Below are positions 25,941 through 34,864 of a stretch of 64,000 nt of DNA, one piece after another. The stretch is taken from contig NZ_BCVC01000004.1 in NCBI RefSeq assembly GCF_001591545.1, positions 124,001-188,000 on the forward strand, given 5' to 3'. The notes below the pieces were generated by a model. The model worked only from the letters and a program-made list of their open reading frames with translations. It ran no database searches and was not told the origin of the DNA. The position numbers were made by a program, and so were the translations under genes. Origin of the DNA: Lederbergia lenta NBRC 16444. Lineage in GTDB: Bacteria > Bacillota > Bacilli > Bacillales > Bacillaceae_C. Position 1 is the stretch's first letter. Every line of letters begins with the position of its first letter.

Positions 25941-26720
25941 ATGGTAAATACTTTAACAATAATTGCAATCATTATATCTCTCGCCATTTCAGTAGGAGCG
26001 CCAATTGTGTTAGTTGTTATCTTCAAAAGAAAACTAGGAATATCCATAAAGGTAGTTCTATTTGGTATGTTAACATTTTTCTTCTTCTCTCAAGTGTTGG
26101 AACAATTAGCACATGCCTATTTTCTTTTTGGTAATGAAACAACGGAGAAGCTATTTAAAAATCCATGGATGTATATGTTGTACGGAGGGTTAATGGCTGG
26201 CATATTTGAGGAGACGGGTAGATTCATCATCATGAAATATGTTTTAAAGCATTTCCGCCGATGGAGGGATGGGTTAGCTTTTGGGATAGGTCATGGAGGA
26301 ATGGAAGCCATTATACTTGTCGGGTTAAATAGTGTAGTTATGATCATTTTTGCCATGATGATCAATAGCGGTAACATCGAATCATTGCTTGTTAACGCAC
26401 AAGTGAGAGAAGTATTAGCTCCGATCAGTGATCAATTAACAAATAGCTCATCCTATTTCTTTTTACTTGGTGGAATAGAAAGGCTTAGTGCCATTGCGAT
26501 CCATATTGGACTTTCTATTCTTGTGTTATATGCGATCAGAAACCAGAAAATGATATATTTGTTCTATGCGATTATCATTCATGCTATCTTTGACTTTCCC
26601 GTGGCGTTATACCAAGCAGATGTGATAGAAAATATTTTTGTAATAGAAGCATGGATCGCGATAATCGGTGTTGGGTCAGTCATATGGACGGTAAAATCAA
26701 GAAAAATATTTGTTGAATAA
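25941..26720 (+). CDS. YhfC family glutamic-type intramembrane protease
   Basis: Polytopic membrane protein, 259 residues, with seven to eight hydrophobic segments. The motifs FEETGRF, GHGGMEA and HAIFDF are arranged as in YhfC proteins, which are distant relatives of CAAX/PrsW intramembrane proteases, where the paired glutamates and the histidines are the presumed active site. The substrate is unknown. An AAGGAG site lies 10-11 bases before the ATG. It is a single gene ending in a hairpin. Confidence 0.75.
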   Translation: MVNTLTIIAIIISLAISVGAPIVLVVIFKRKLGISIKVVLFGMLTFFFFSQVLEQLAHAYFLFGNETTEKLFKNPWMYMLYGGLMAGIFEETGRFIIMKYVLKHFRRWRDGLAFGIGHGGMEAIILVGLNSVVMIIFAMMINSGNIESLLVNAQVREVLAPISDQLTNSSSYFFLLGGIERLSAIAIHIGLSILVLYAIRNQKMIYLFYAIIIHAIFDFPVALYQADVIENIFVIEAWIAIIGVGSVIWTVKSRKIFVE

Positions 26721-26725
26721 TAATT

Positions 26726-26756
26726 GGGGCTGTCCCAATTATTGTGAGACAGCCCC
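26726..26756. terminator. Bidirectional hairpin between convergent genes
   Basis: GGGGCTGTC pairs with GACAGCCCC. It lies between the YhfC-type gene and the yflT-like gene. Confidence 0.7.
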
Positions 26757-26770
26757 TACTAAAATAATAA

Positions 26771-27091
26771 TTAATTTGTGGCAACGATAACGACTTGCCC
26801 GCCGTCTAGCACTTCTTCGTATTTTTCAGCTTCCTGCTCTGTTAAGCCTACTGCTTCGAATTTAGCGCGAAGCTCATCGCCTCTTTTTCGGAATACATTA
26901 CTTACTGTATTGAGGATACCTTGTTCGCCTACTCCTACATCTCCGGTATCTGTCGCATCCGTTAAATCTTTGGAGCGTTCTTCACCATGTGCGAACACAT
27001 AGATATTGTCATTTTTAAAGCCTTCAGCTTCCAATTCATTAATAATTTTTGTTGCTTGTACGCCGTTCTCACAAATTTTTACAGTATTCAT
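26771..27091 (-). CDS. General stress protein 17M-like (YflT family)
   Basis: A soluble 106-residue protein with the YflT/GSP17M fold: KICENGVQATKIINELEAEGF at the start and DGGQVVIVATN at the end, with an acidic helical middle. In B. subtilis the homologue belongs to the sigma-B general stress regulon, and its biochemical role is unknown. AAGGAGG precedes the ATG. A sequence resembling a sigma-B -35 (GTTTAA) is present upstream, but the spacing to GGG is wrong, so regulation is left open. Confidence 0.78.
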   Translation of the reverse strand: MNTVKICENGVQATKIINELEAEGFKNDNIYVFAHGEERSKDLTDATDTGDVGVGEQGILNTVSNVFRKRGDELRAKFEAVGLTEQEAEKYEEVLDGGQVVIVATN

Positions 27092-27243
27092 AAAAAGTAT
27101 CCTCCTTCAAGACTAAGTTCATTGCATCTCCACTGATGCATTACTTTGTATATATCCTCCCTATAATTGATTTAAACATGTTGTTTTTAAAAAGAAGGAG
27201 GAATGGGTAAAGGTATTTACAAACAAAGAAAGGATGATCAGAT

Positions 27244-27924
27244 TTGACAAGAGAGATATTGCATAATGATTGGGGAACTCTCCTTGAGGAAGAATTTCAG
27301 AAGCCGTATTATGAAAAACTGCGTTCCTTTTTAGAAAAGGAATATGAGAAAAAGGTAATTTATCCAGCCCAGAAAGATATTTTTAATGCACTGCACTACA
27401 CGCCCTATGAAAATGTGAAAGTTGTCATCATTGGACAAGATCCATATCACGGACCTGGACAGGCACATGGACTTAGTTTTTCTGTGAAACCAGATGTGAA
27501 GATCCCGCCTTCGCTAAGAAATATTTTTAAAGAATTGCATGCTGATCTTGGTTTTACAGTTCCAAACAATGGCTATTTGGTGAAATGGGCGGAACAAGGT
27601 GTGTTGATGTTAAATACGGTTCTGACAGTAAGGGCAGGAGAGGCTCATTCTCATCGAGGAAAGGGATGGGAAACTTTTACTGATAAAATCATTTCCTTCA
27701 TTAATGAACGAGAACAGCCGGTTGTGTTTATACTATGGGGACGGCCTGCCCAGGAAAAAATGAAATTAATTGATACGAAAAAACACAAAGTTATTATGTC
27801 GCCACATCCTAGTCCATTTGCTGCAAGAAAAGGGTTTTTCGGAAGTAAACCATTTTCGAAAGCGAATGAAATATTAGAAGAAATAGGAGCAACCGCGATT
27901 GACTGGGAAATTTCTAATATATAG
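27244..27924 (+). CDS. ung: Uracil-DNA glycosylase
   Basis: Family 1 enzyme that removes uracil from DNA at the start of base-excision repair. The catalytic water-activating motif [18 protein letters not shown] lies near residue 65, and the DNA-intercalation loop [13 protein letters not shown] near residue 185. At 226 residues it has standard length. The TTG start at 27244 follows AAAGGATG. It begins the conserved ung-ywdI-ywdK stretch but has its own terminator. Confidence 0.96.
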   Translation: MTREILHNDWGTLLEEEFQKPYYEKLRSFLEKEYEKKVIYPAQKDIFNALHYTPYENVKVVIIGQDPYHGPGQAHGLSFSVKPDVKIPPSLRNIFKELHADLGFTVPNNGYLVKWAEQGVLMLNTVLTVRAGEAHSHRGKGWETFTDKIISFINEREQPVVFILWGRPAQEKMKLIDTKKHKVIMSPHPSPFAARKGFFGSKPFSKANEILEEIGATAIDWEISNI

Positions 27925-27933
27925 TAGGCGCTG

Positions 27934-27964
27934 ATCAAGAGGGAATCCTGTTTGATTTTTTTAA
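27934..27964 (+). terminator. Terminator after ung
   Basis: ATCAAGAGG pairs imperfectly with CCTGTTTGAT and is followed by seven T. Confidence 0.65.
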
Positions 27965-28033
27965 GGAAAATGCATATGCTGTAATAAGAAATTCATTTAA
28001 AAGGATGTACTTAGAACGACAGGAGTGTCATAA

Positions 28034-28321
28034 ATGGATATATCGTATGAAAAGCTCCTTGAAAAAATGGAGTTTGAATTGAAGAAGGCGAGAGCGGCAA
28101 AAGATACAGTCCAAATCAAAGGACATATATACGCTTTAAAGGCGCTCGCAGAATTAATGTTAGAGGAAGAGAAAGTGGAGTATAAAGAACCAAGCCTGCC
28201 ACTAAGGCAGCCTCTTGTTCCACCATCGAGTCCTGTTATTAGTGAACCGCTCCAAACTATTCATTCTAAACCATTAGAAACAGAAGATGGTGCAAATGGC
28301 AATTCACTATTTGATTTCTAA
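28034..28321 (+). CDS. ywdI: YwdI family protein (DUF5327)
   Basis: A 95-residue soluble protein of unknown function. The N-terminal half (MDISYEKLLEKMEFELKKAR to about residue 55) is predicted helical and is the conserved part; the C-terminal half is proline/serine-rich and probably disordered, ending in SLFDF. The position between ung and ywdK matches B. subtilis. The ATG follows CAGGAGTG. Confidence 0.8.
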   Translation: MDISYEKLLEKMEFELKKARAAKDTVQIKGHIYALKALAELMLEEEKVEYKEPSLPLRQPLVPPSSPVISEPLQTIHSKPLETEDGANGNSLFDF

Positions 28322-28350
28322 AGGAAAAAAGAGAGGAATGTCCATATAAT

Positions 28351-28722
28351 ATGAAGTTGTTTATAATTTTTGGTGCAATAAATGCATTTTTAGCAGTCGG
28401 TTTAGGAGCGTTTGGCGCCCATGCACTAGAAGGTAAATTGGAACCAAAGTACTTAGAAGTATGGAAAACGGGTGTCATGTATCAAATGTTTCATGCTTTA
28501 GGTCTTATAGCAATTTGTATTTTATCTGGAAATGTCTCAGCATCATCGTTGTTGACAACATCAGGATGGTTTATGTTAAGTGGTATTATTCTATTTTCAG
28601 GAAGTTTGTATGTATTGAGTACATCAGGAATAAAGATACTTGGTGCGATTACACCGCTCGGTGGCGTTGCGTTTCTTATCTCATGGGTATTATTAATTAT
28701 TTTTGCAGTAAAACATTTGTAA
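28351..28722 (+). CDS. ywdK: DUF423 family membrane protein YwdK
   Basis: Small integral membrane protein (123 residues) with four hydrophobic segments. The family motif GAFGAHALEGK near residue 18 and the central MYQMFHALGL are visible. The function is unknown. It lies 29 bases after ywdI and ends in a strong terminator; probably an operon with ywdI. Confidence 0.85.
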   Translation: MKLFIIFGAINAFLAVGLGAFGAHALEGKLEPKYLEVWKTGVMYQMFHALGLIAICILSGNVSASSLLTTSGWFMLSGIILFSGSLYVLSTSGIKILGAITPLGGVAFLISWVLLIIFAVKHL

Positions 28723-28729
28723 TAGATGA

Positions 28730-28770
28730 AACAGGCACCATCCGGTTTTAAACTGGATGGTGCCTGTTAC
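28730..28770 (+). terminator. Terminator after ywdK
   Basis: Eighteen-base arms, AACAGGCACCATCCGGTT and AACTGGATGGTGCCTGTT, with one mismatch or wobble, surround a 3-base loop, followed by ACTTTCTT. Confidence 0.85.
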
Positions 28771-28774
28771 TTTC

Positions 28775-28848
28775 TTGCCCTCGACTGAAACTTCCATGTC
28801 CTGTGGGCGCAGTTTGAACGTGCTAAACAAGCGTCTCTATTTTTCATT
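28775..28848 (-). repeat. Dispersed palindromic element, 5' fragment
   Basis: Read on the minus strand it contains GTTTAGCACGTTCAAACTGCGCCCACAGGA-like sequence, parallel to the 5' part of the element at 58228-58438. It is truncated, and the remainder of the element is missing. Confidence 0.5.
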
Positions 28849-29301
28849 TTACCTCGGTGGGTAGTTAGCTAATGGACCTGCGCCGAAGGGGTATTCATAC
28901 TCGATTGGTTCATCGAAAGTAACAAAGTCGACATAAATCATAGGGATTAGATATCGTTTTCCTGTCTGTGGGTCACTAAGTATCACGTGATCCCTTCCGG
29001 CTGCTTCAATGATTCCATTAAAGATTTTTGCATTCCATTCACTATTATGCTCGAATGTGGTATAAACATGAACAAGCTTACCTTTGTTCAGCCGGAGAAT
29101 ATTCTCAATATAGGATTCTTCTACTGGAAGCATCCCAGGTACATTTATACCACCACTCGGTGTAGAGACCGGAAAAGGGACTTGCATTTGTGGTGTCCCA
29201 GCTATTTGCTGATTCCCTAAATAAGGATTTTGTTGATTGTAAGGCATATAAGGTAGCTGACCTTGCGGGTAAAAACCAGCTGCATTTGGATTTTGCGCCA
29301 A
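28849..29301 (-). CDS. gerQ: Spore coat protein GerQ
   Basis: Spore coat protein needed for localisation of the cortex-lytic enzyme CwlJ and cross-linked by transglutaminase in B. subtilis. The N-terminal half (to about residue 60) is rich in Q, N, P, Y and G; the conserved C-terminal domain includes EESYIENILRLNKGKLVHVY and YVDFVTFDEPIEYEYPFG. The TTG start at 29301 has AGGAGG 8 bases upstream. At 150 residues it is slightly shorter than the B. subtilis protein. A sigma-E-like promoter lies upstream, which fits mother-cell expression. Confidence 0.92.
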   Translation of the reverse strand: MAQNPNAAGFYPQGQLPYMPYNQQNPYLGNQQIAGTPQMQVPFPVSTPSGGINVPGMLPVEESYIENILRLNKGKLVHVYTTFEHNSEWNAKIFNGIIEAAGRDHVILSDPQTGKRYLIPMIYVDFVTFDEPIEYEYPFGAGPLANYPPR

Positions 29302-29377
29302 AACATTCCCTCCTATTCAAAAAATAAAAACATGAATCAGTGCTATAAGTAATAGAAAAACAACTTTGTACTCTTCC

Positions 29378-29406
29378 ATGTTTATGTAAAGTGAATGGAT
29401 GATATG
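29378..29406 (-). promoter_or_regulatory. Sigma-E-like promoter of gerQ
   Basis: On the minus strand CATATC and CATAAACAT are separated by 14 bases, close to the mother-cell sigma-E pattern (ATA type -35, CATA type -10). It lies 77 bases ahead of the gerQ start. Confidence 0.45.
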
Positions 29407-29443
29407 TCATAACTTCAAATTTAGTAAGGTGCTTTTAAATAAT

Positions 29444-29477
29444 AAAAAGACCGAACGCATTTATGTTCGGTCTTTTT
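29444..29477. terminator. Terminator of hemQ
   Basis: AAAAAGACCGAAC pairs with GTTCGGTCTTTTT around a short loop. It lies downstream of the hemQ stop; the symmetrical A and T runs would allow function on both strands. Confidence 0.85.
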
Positions 29478-29509
29478 ATTATTTTTATTGAAGCTAGGCT
29501 AAAGCATTC

Positions 29510-30256
29510 TTATTTTACGTATAGAAACTTGTTTATATCATCTAATAGGTTCCCAACGTAGAATGATCCAAATTCACCATAGCGGGCACTTACTTCATCA
29601 AAGCGCATTTCATAAACGATTTTCTTAAACTGAAGAACATCATCGGAGAATAAAGTGACTCCCCATTCCCAGTCATCAAATCCAACTGATCCACAGATAA
29701 GCTGTTTAATTTTCCCAGCATATTGACGCCCGATCATTCCATGGCTGTACATTAGCTTTTTACGCTCTTCCATGGATAACATATACCAGTTGTCATTGCC
29801 TTCACGACGCTTATCCATTGGGTAGAAGCATACATGCTTTGTTTTCGGTAAAATTGGGTACAAACGTCCGCGAACATACGGGTTTTGATATGGGTCTTCA
29901 TCTGATTCGCCAGCAAGGTAATTGCTCAATTCAACGACAGATACGTAAGAATATGTAGGAATGGTATATTCTGCAATCGTTAATTTATTAAATTCGTTCT
30001 CTAATTCATTTAATTCTTCCATTGTCGGACGCAAAATCATCAGCATGAAATCTGCTTTTTGACCGACAATACTATAGAGGGCGTGGCTACCTTCTTTTTT
30101 GTCCTGTACATCATTTAGTTTTTCAAGGTATTGTGAAAATTCATGAATGGCAGCTTGGCGCTCATCGCTCGAAAGCATTTTCCATGATGCCCAATCCATT
30201 GTTCTAAAGTCTTGCAGTGTATACCAACCATCTAGTGTTAGTGCCGGTTCACTCAT
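29510..30256 (-). CDS. hemQ: Coproheme decarboxylase HemQ
   Basis: Converts iron-coproporphyrin III to heme b by two oxidative decarboxylations, the last step of the coproporphyrin-dependent pathway of Gram-positive bacteria. It is a chlorite-dismutase-like ferredoxin fold. The key tyrosine region is [15 protein letters not shown], and the proximal histidine lies in [13 protein letters not shown]. The ATG at 30256 ([11 protein letters not shown]) is chosen with AGGAG upstream; a TTG nine bases earlier is less likely. It has 248 residues. It is divergent from pta, the same arrangement as ywfI-pta in B. subtilis. Confidence 0.93.
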   Translation of the reverse strand: MSEPALTLDGWYTLQDFRTMDWASWKMLSSDERQAAIHEFSQYLEKLNDVQDKKEGSHALYSIVGQKADFMLMILRPTMEELNELENEFNKLTIAEYTIPTYSYVSVVELSNYLAGESDEDPYQNPYVRGRLYPILPKTKHVCFYPMDKRREGNDNWYMLSMEERKKLMYSHGMIGRQYAGKIKQLICGSVGFDDWEWGVTLFSDDVLQFKKIVYEMRFDEVSARYGEFGSFYVGNLLDDINKFLYVK

Positions 30257-30368
30257 GTGGATCAACTCCTATTCAAAGTCATTCTAAAGTAACTATAACA
30301 CAGTTTGTCCATCACAACATTTCGCAAACAAAAATGTTAATAAAAAGACAAGATTGTAGTCAAATCAT

Positions 30369-30398
30369 TTTCAAAGATGGGGAAAAAGGGTATATAAT
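30369..30398 (+). promoter_or_regulatory. Candidate pta promoter
   Basis: A perfect TATAAT lies at 30393-30398. The -35 region (TTTCAA, about 30369) is poor. It is 75 bases ahead of pta in the divergent hemQ-pta spacer. No clear cre site was found here. Confidence 0.4.
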
Positions 30399-30472
30399 GT
30401 CGTCTTAAACACTTTTATGTGAAAAATGTACTTTATCGGGTACACTAGAAATAATGAAGGAGGACGGATATA

Positions 30473-31453
30473 ATGTCAGATTTATTTGAAGGTTTAAAAG
30501 CAAAATTAAATGAAGGGGATAGAAAAATTGTTTTCCCTGAAGCGTTAGATACAAGGGTGCTTGGTGCGGCGGGACGGCTTGCTGCAGATGGACTAATTAC
30601 TCCAGTATTAATTGGTAACATCGAAGCAATCCAAGCAAAAGCGAAGGAACTTAATGTTTCACTAGATAAAATGGAACTTTATGATCCGGAGAAATATGCA
30701 GAGATCGATGCAATGGTTGCTGCATTTGTAGAGCGTCGTAAAGGAAAAGCAACAGAAGAAGATGCTCGCAAATTATTGCTTAATGAAAATTACTTTGGGA
30801 CAATGCTCGTTTATATGAATAAAGCTCATGGTTTAGTAAGTGGTGCTGTGCATTCAACTGCAGATACAGTACGCCCTGCCTTGCAAATTGTTAAAATGAA
30901 ACCAGGTCTTAGCAAAACATCAGGCGTTTTCATCATGGTGAAAGAAGATACAAAATATCTATTTGCTGATTGTGCAATAAATATTGCACCAAATAGTCAA
31001 GATTTAGCTGAAATTGCAGTGGAAAGTGCAAAAACAGCATCCATGTTTGATATTGAGCCAAGAGTAGCAATGCTTAGCTTTTCAACAAAAGGTTCTGCTG
31101 TTTCTGATGAGACGAAGCGAGTAGAAGAAGGCTTAAAATTAGCTCAGGAAATGGCACCTGAATTGATTATCGATGGAGAATTTCAGTTTGATACTGCAAT
31201 CGTTCCCTCTGTTGCTAAACAAAAAGCTCCAAATTCTCCGATCCAAGGAGATGCAAATGTATTTGTATTCCCTAGCTTAGAAGCTGGAAATATTGGCTAT
31301 AAAATTGCTCAACGCTTAGGTGGATACGAAGCAGTTGGTCCTATTTTACAAGGCTTAAATGCACCAGTTAACGACCTTTCTCGTGGTTGTAGCGAAGAGG
31401 ATGTGTACAAGCTAGCTATTATCACAGCTGCACAATCAATGGAAATTGCATAG
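30473..31453 (+). CDS. pta: Phosphate acetyltransferase
   Basis: Interconverts acetyl-CoA and acetyl phosphate in overflow metabolism; works with acetate kinase, which is not in this window. Short single-domain form (326 residues) of bacilli. Visible family motifs: KIVFPEALDTRVLGAA near the start, NYFGTMLVYMNKAHGLVSGAVHSTADTVRPALQ in the middle, and FVFPSLEAGNIGYKIAQRLGGYEAVGPILQG with DLSRGC near the end. AAGGAGGA precedes the ATG. Confidence 0.96.
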   Translation: MSDLFEGLKAKLNEGDRKIVFPEALDTRVLGAAGRLAADGLITPVLIGNIEAIQAKAKELNVSLDKMELYDPEKYAEIDAMVAAFVERRKGKATEEDARKLLLNENYFGTMLVYMNKAHGLVSGAVHSTADTVRPALQIVKMKPGLSKTSGVFIMVKEDTKYLFADCAINIAPNSQDLAEIAVESAKTASMFDIEPRVAMLSFSTKGSAVSDETKRVEEGLKLAQEMAPELIIDGEFQFDTAIVPSVAKQKAPNSPIQGDANVFVFPSLEAGNIGYKIAQRLGGYEAVGPILQGLNAPVNDLSRGCSEEDVYKLAIITAAQSMEIA

Positions 31454-31536
31454 TCCGGAAACCAAATCAATGGGCAGGCTGAAAATCTATTCCTAATTTT
31501 CACCTAGTCCCATCGGTTTTTATGGAGGAGTCACAT

Positions 31537-32379
31537 ATGTCAGACGGGATAGTATTATTACGTCAGGAAGAATGGCGTTTGATTGATCAATCTGGGTTTA
31601 ATCCCCATTTTCATGCGCTTCAATCATTTGCTATTGATGATACGCTTTGCATGTCGGTGGGACGGGGTTATTCACCGCCGACAGCCAGAGCGTGGGTTCA
31701 TCCAAAAACGATTGTACTTGGTATACAAGATACGAAGTTGCTAGGATTGCATGAAGGCTTGGCATTTTTAGATGATATAAACTATCAATCGGTTGTTCGC
31801 AATTCAGGCGGTTTAGCAGTAGCACTTGATGAAGGGGTTTTGAATATCTCACTTATTTTTCCCGATACAGAAAAGGGAATAAATATAAACAGAGGCTATG
31901 ATTCTATGTTGAGCCTTATTCGTCTTATGTTCCAAGACTTAGAAGGCGAAATTGTTGCACGGGAAATTGTTGGTTCCTATTGTCCAGGAAGCTATGATTT
32001 AAGTATAGGTGGGAAAAAATTCGCTGGTATTTCTCAGAGAAGAATTAGAAAAGGTATTGCTGTACAAATTTATTTATGTGTTACAGGAAGTGGCTATGAG
32101 CGTGCTGAAATTGTTCGGAATTTTTACCATCATGCCAAATATGATGCACCATCTAAATTTGTATTTCCAGACGTCCGACCTGAAGTAATGGCATCTTTGT
32201 CGGAATTATATGGCCTCGATTTAACAGTCCAAACAGTCATGCTTCGCTTTCTAAATACCCTAAAAACCTTAAGCGGAAAAATGTACGCAAGCCAACTACA
32301 TGGCGAAGAACTAGAATGGTTCCAATCCTACTACGACCGCATGATAGAAAGAAATAATAAAATATATGGAAAAGCGTAA
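31537..32379 (+). CDS. lipL: Octanoyl-[GcvH]:protein N-octanoyltransferase LipL
   Basis: Transfers the octanoyl group from the glycine-cleavage H protein to E2 subunits during lipoate assembly. Fold of the biotin/lipoate ligase family: the substrate-pocket segment NSGGLAVALDEGVLNISLIF, then the GSYCPGSYDLSIGGKKFAGISQRR region with the catalytic cysteine and the family lysine. The ATG at 31537 has GGAGGAG 6-7 bases upstream; the ORF-initial ATG at 31522 overlaps that site. Adjacent to pta as in B. subtilis (ywfL). Confidence 0.9.
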   Translation: MSDGIVLLRQEEWRLIDQSGFNPHFHALQSFAIDDTLCMSVGRGYSPPTARAWVHPKTIVLGIQDTKLLGLHEGLAFLDDINYQSVVRNSGGLAVALDEGVLNISLIFPDTEKGININRGYDSMLSLIRLMFQDLEGEIVAREIVGSYCPGSYDLSIGGKKFAGISQRRIRKGIAVQIYLCVTGSGYERAEIVRNFYHHAKYDAPSKFVFPDVRPEVMASLSELYGLDLTVQTVMLRFLNTLKTLSGKMYASQLHGEELEWFQSYYDRMIERNNKIYGKA

Positions 32380-32480
32380 GGCGCTTGCTTAGGGGGGTAC
32401 AAACTGCGCCCACATGATGTGGGTGCGTCGACGTTGTCGAGGAACCTTCGTAACGAGATAAAGGAAACACAATGAGTCAC
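32363..32480 (+). repeat. Dispersed palindromic element, partial copy
   Basis: It contains the ordered blocks GAAAAGCG..GCGC, TACAAACTGCGCCC, GGGTGCGTCGACGTTG, TCGAGGAACCTTC and CGAGATAAAGGAAACAC seen in the elements at 37098 and 58228. It lacks the CCACAGGACGTGGC module and the final TAGGAAGAAT...TAGACA part. It overlaps the last codons of lipL, so it may have supplied the end of that gene. Confidence 0.7.
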
Positions 32481-32483
32481 GAA

Positions 32484-32520
32484 AAATAGATAAAGCCGTG
32501 ACAGAAACTTGTCACGGCCA
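32484..32520 (-). terminator. Terminator of rsfA
   Basis: GCCGTGACA and TGTCACGGC form a 9-base stem with a 6-base loop. On the minus strand it is followed by a T-rich stretch. Confidence 0.75.
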
Positions 32521-32544
32521 AAAATAAAATGAGTTATATTTATT

Positions 32545-33321
32545 CTATTCGGCAAGTTTTTCTAGATTTCCGTTTCGATCCATTTTAAATGAGTTCGACT
32601 GTCGATCATCCTCTTCAAAAAGAACTAGTTTTCTTGCTCTATTTAGTATTTTCATTAATGTCTCATAGTCTTCTTGCATTGTTACAGAGTTATCTTCTAG
32701 TTTTGCAACCTTATCTTGTAATGTCTTGTTTTCACCTTGCAAGTCAGCCTTTTCTCGTTTTAATCTCGCATTCTCATTTCTCAAAATATCCAAATGAAAC
32801 TCGGAATTCTGGAATTGCTGCAAATAAGCGATGATTTTATCCATATTCATCTCTCCAACTGCAGAGGTAGAGGCAGGTGCGGGTAAAAGATAGTTATTAA
32901 ATGGAAGCGACTCCGCCATACTTTCCTCTTGACCTAATTCCTCTTGATAGAAATTATTTTGGTCTATTGTATCTGTTGGAACGTTCTCTGTTTCCTCCAT
33001 TGCACTTAAAATAGCAGATTGAGATTCATTTATAAATGGTTGTGGTGGTTGATAAAGAAGTTTCTTCTTTCCACCTTGATCTTTACCTAACATACGTTGA
33101 CGCTGTTTTCGTTGTTTCTTTGCTAAATCTAGTGCTTTTTCATATTGATGACGAACGACTGCATTCCATCTGAAGCCACATGCTGCAGATGTTCTATTTA
33201 ATTTGTCGCCAACTTCTTCAAAAGCATTTAGCTGTGTACTTCCTTCGCGCACATGTCGCAATACTGTTTCCGCCAACAATAAATCATTTTCTTCTGTCCA
33301 CGCATCCTGTCTAGTTTTCAT
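32545..33321 (-). CDS. rsfA: Prespore-specific regulator RsfA
   Basis: Myb/SANT-like DNA-binding regulator that tunes sigma-F-dependent gene expression in the forespore. The conserved N-terminus ([29 protein letters not shown], then [21 protein letters not shown]) forms the DNA-binding domain. A variable Q/E/P-rich centre follows, and a coiled coil lies at about residues 180-230 ([20 protein letters not shown]). It has 258 residues. The ATG has GGGAG about 10 bases upstream. Its place after lipL matches ywfN in B. subtilis. Confidence 0.88.
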   Translation of the reverse strand: MKTRQDAWTEENDLLLAETVLRHVREGSTQLNAFEEVGDKLNRTSAACGFRWNAVVRHQYEKALDLAKKQRKQRQRMLGKDQGGKKKLLYQPPQPFINESQSAILSAMEETENVPTDTIDQNNFYQEELGQEESMAESLPFNNYLLPAPASTSAVGEMNMDKIIAYLQQFQNSEFHLDILRNENARLKREKADLQGENKTLQDKVAKLEDNSVTMQEDYETLMKILNRARKLVLFEEDDRQSNSFKMDRNGNLEKLAE

Positions 33322-33506
33322 TACTCATCAACTCCCATTATTCATCTATTTTTTAATGGCCAAGCCATCTTCCTGTAATCATAGGATGGACAATGAAATT
33401 AGTTTTTATACCAAATTGGTAAAATAATTACTAGATACTCATATGCTTTATTAAAAAAATCAAAACCTATATAATAAAAACAAGATAGATAGGAAGAGGG
33501 TTGCCA

Positions 33507-34808
33507 ATGCATGATTCCAACTTGAAATTAAGCGAGGAAAAAGTCTTTAAAGACCCCGTCCATCGCTATGTACATGTGAGAGATAAAATTATTTGGGAAC
33601 TAATTGGAACGAAGGAATTTCAACGGCTTCGTAGAATTAAACAACTTGGGACGACATATTTAACGTTCCATGGTGCTGAGCATAGTCGCTTTAATCATTC
33701 GCTTGGTGTGTATGAGATTGTAAGGCGAGTGGTTGATGATGTATTTAAAGGGCGACCTGAATGGAATGAAGACGAAAGGCTACTTTCACTTTGTGCTGCT
33801 TTATTGCATGATCTCGGTCATGGACCATTCTCTCATTCCTTTGAAAAAGTGTACCATCTAGACCATGAACAATTCACAAAAAGAATCATCCTTGGCGATA
33901 CAGAAGTCAATAAAGTCCTAAAACGCGTGAGTGTTGATTTCCCACAAAAAGTGGCAGATGTTATTGGGAAAACATATCATGATAAGCTTGTTGTTAGCCT
34001 GATCTCCAGTCAAATTGATGCGGATAGAATGGACTATTTACAACGTGATGCTTATTTTACTGGGGTTAGTTATGGGCATTTTGATATGGAGCGGATTTTG
34101 CGGGTAATGAGGCCGCGTGAAGATCAAGTTGTTTTCAAATCGAGCGGAATGCATGCTGTTGAAGATTATATTATGAGCCGGTACCAAATGTATTGGCAAG
34201 TATACTTCCATCCAGTGACGCGGAGTGCGGAAGTGATTTTAACGAAGATTCTTCAACGAGCGAAAGCTTTGTATGAAAACTCTTATTCTTTCAAGTATGA
34301 ACCATCACATTTTGTCTCATTGTTTGAGGAAAAGGTGACATTAGCTGATTATATAAAACTAGATGAGTCTGTTATTTTATACTATTTTCAAATGTGGGAA
34401 GAGGAAGATGATTTTATCCTTCGTGATTTATGTTATAGATTTATGAATCGTAATTTATTTAAATATGTAGAATTTGATCCGGCTAGGCAATATAAATTAT
34501 TAAGTCGCCTAGATGAACTATTCCGACAGGCAGATATCGATCCTGACTATTATTTGGCAGTTGATTCTTCATCGGATTTGCCTTATGATTTTTACCGGCC
34601 AGGAGAAGAGGAAGAGCGTCTTCCTATTCAATTATTAATGCCGAACGGAGATGTGCGGGAATTATCGAGAGAATCGACTATCGTCGATGCTATTTCTGGC
34701 AAGCGTAGAACAGATCATAAATTATATTTTCCAGAGGATCTGCTCTTAGATCATTCCAAACATCAAAAAGTCAAACAGCAAATCTTATCCATTTTAAAAA
34801 AGCATTAG
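33507..34808 (+). CDS. ywfO: HD-domain phosphohydrolase YwfO
   Basis: HD superfamily enzyme related to dGTP triphosphohydrolases. Metal-binding residues are in HSRFNHSLGVYEI, LLHDLGHGPFSHSFE and the SQIDADRMDYLQRDAYFTG segment. 434 residues. The ATG at 33507 is chosen because AAGAGGG ends 6 bases before it; the TTG at 33501 touches that site. The natural substrate of YwfO proteins is not established beyond nucleotide triphosphates. Followed by ywgA after 56 bases, probably one transcript. Confidence 0.85.
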   Translation: MHDSNLKLSEEKVFKDPVHRYVHVRDKIIWELIGTKEFQRLRRIKQLGTTYLTFHGAEHSRFNHSLGVYEIVRRVVDDVFKGRPEWNEDERLLSLCAALLHDLGHGPFSHSFEKVYHLDHEQFTKRIILGDTEVNKVLKRVSVDFPQKVADVIGKTYHDKLVVSLISSQIDADRMDYLQRDAYFTGVSYGHFDMERILRVMRPREDQVVFKSSGMHAVEDYIMSRYQMYWQVYFHPVTRSAEVILTKILQRAKALYENSYSFKYEPSHFVSLFEEKVTLADYIKLDESVILYYFQMWEEEDDFILRDLCYRFMNRNLFKYVEFDPARQYKLLSRLDELFRQADIDPDYYLAVDSSSDLPYDFYRPGEEEERLPIQLLMPNGDVRELSRESTIVDAISGKRRTDHKLYFPEDLLLDHSKHQKVKQQILSILKKH

Positions 34809-34864
34809 AAAATGGCTAGATATCATTACGCTGAAAAAAATTGTGCAGGAGTTGAAAAGTTGTC

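Noticed and set aside
25808-26047. Minus-strand ORF of 79 codons at the yhfC-type gene start
   Set aside because: Overlaps the ribosome-binding site and first codons of the better supported plus-strand gene; hydrophobic by mirror coding.
27092-27200. Sigma-B promoter for the yflT-like gene
   Set aside because: GTTTAA is present on the minus strand, but the following GGG is only 10 bases away, shorter than the required 12-14, and the -10 is poor.
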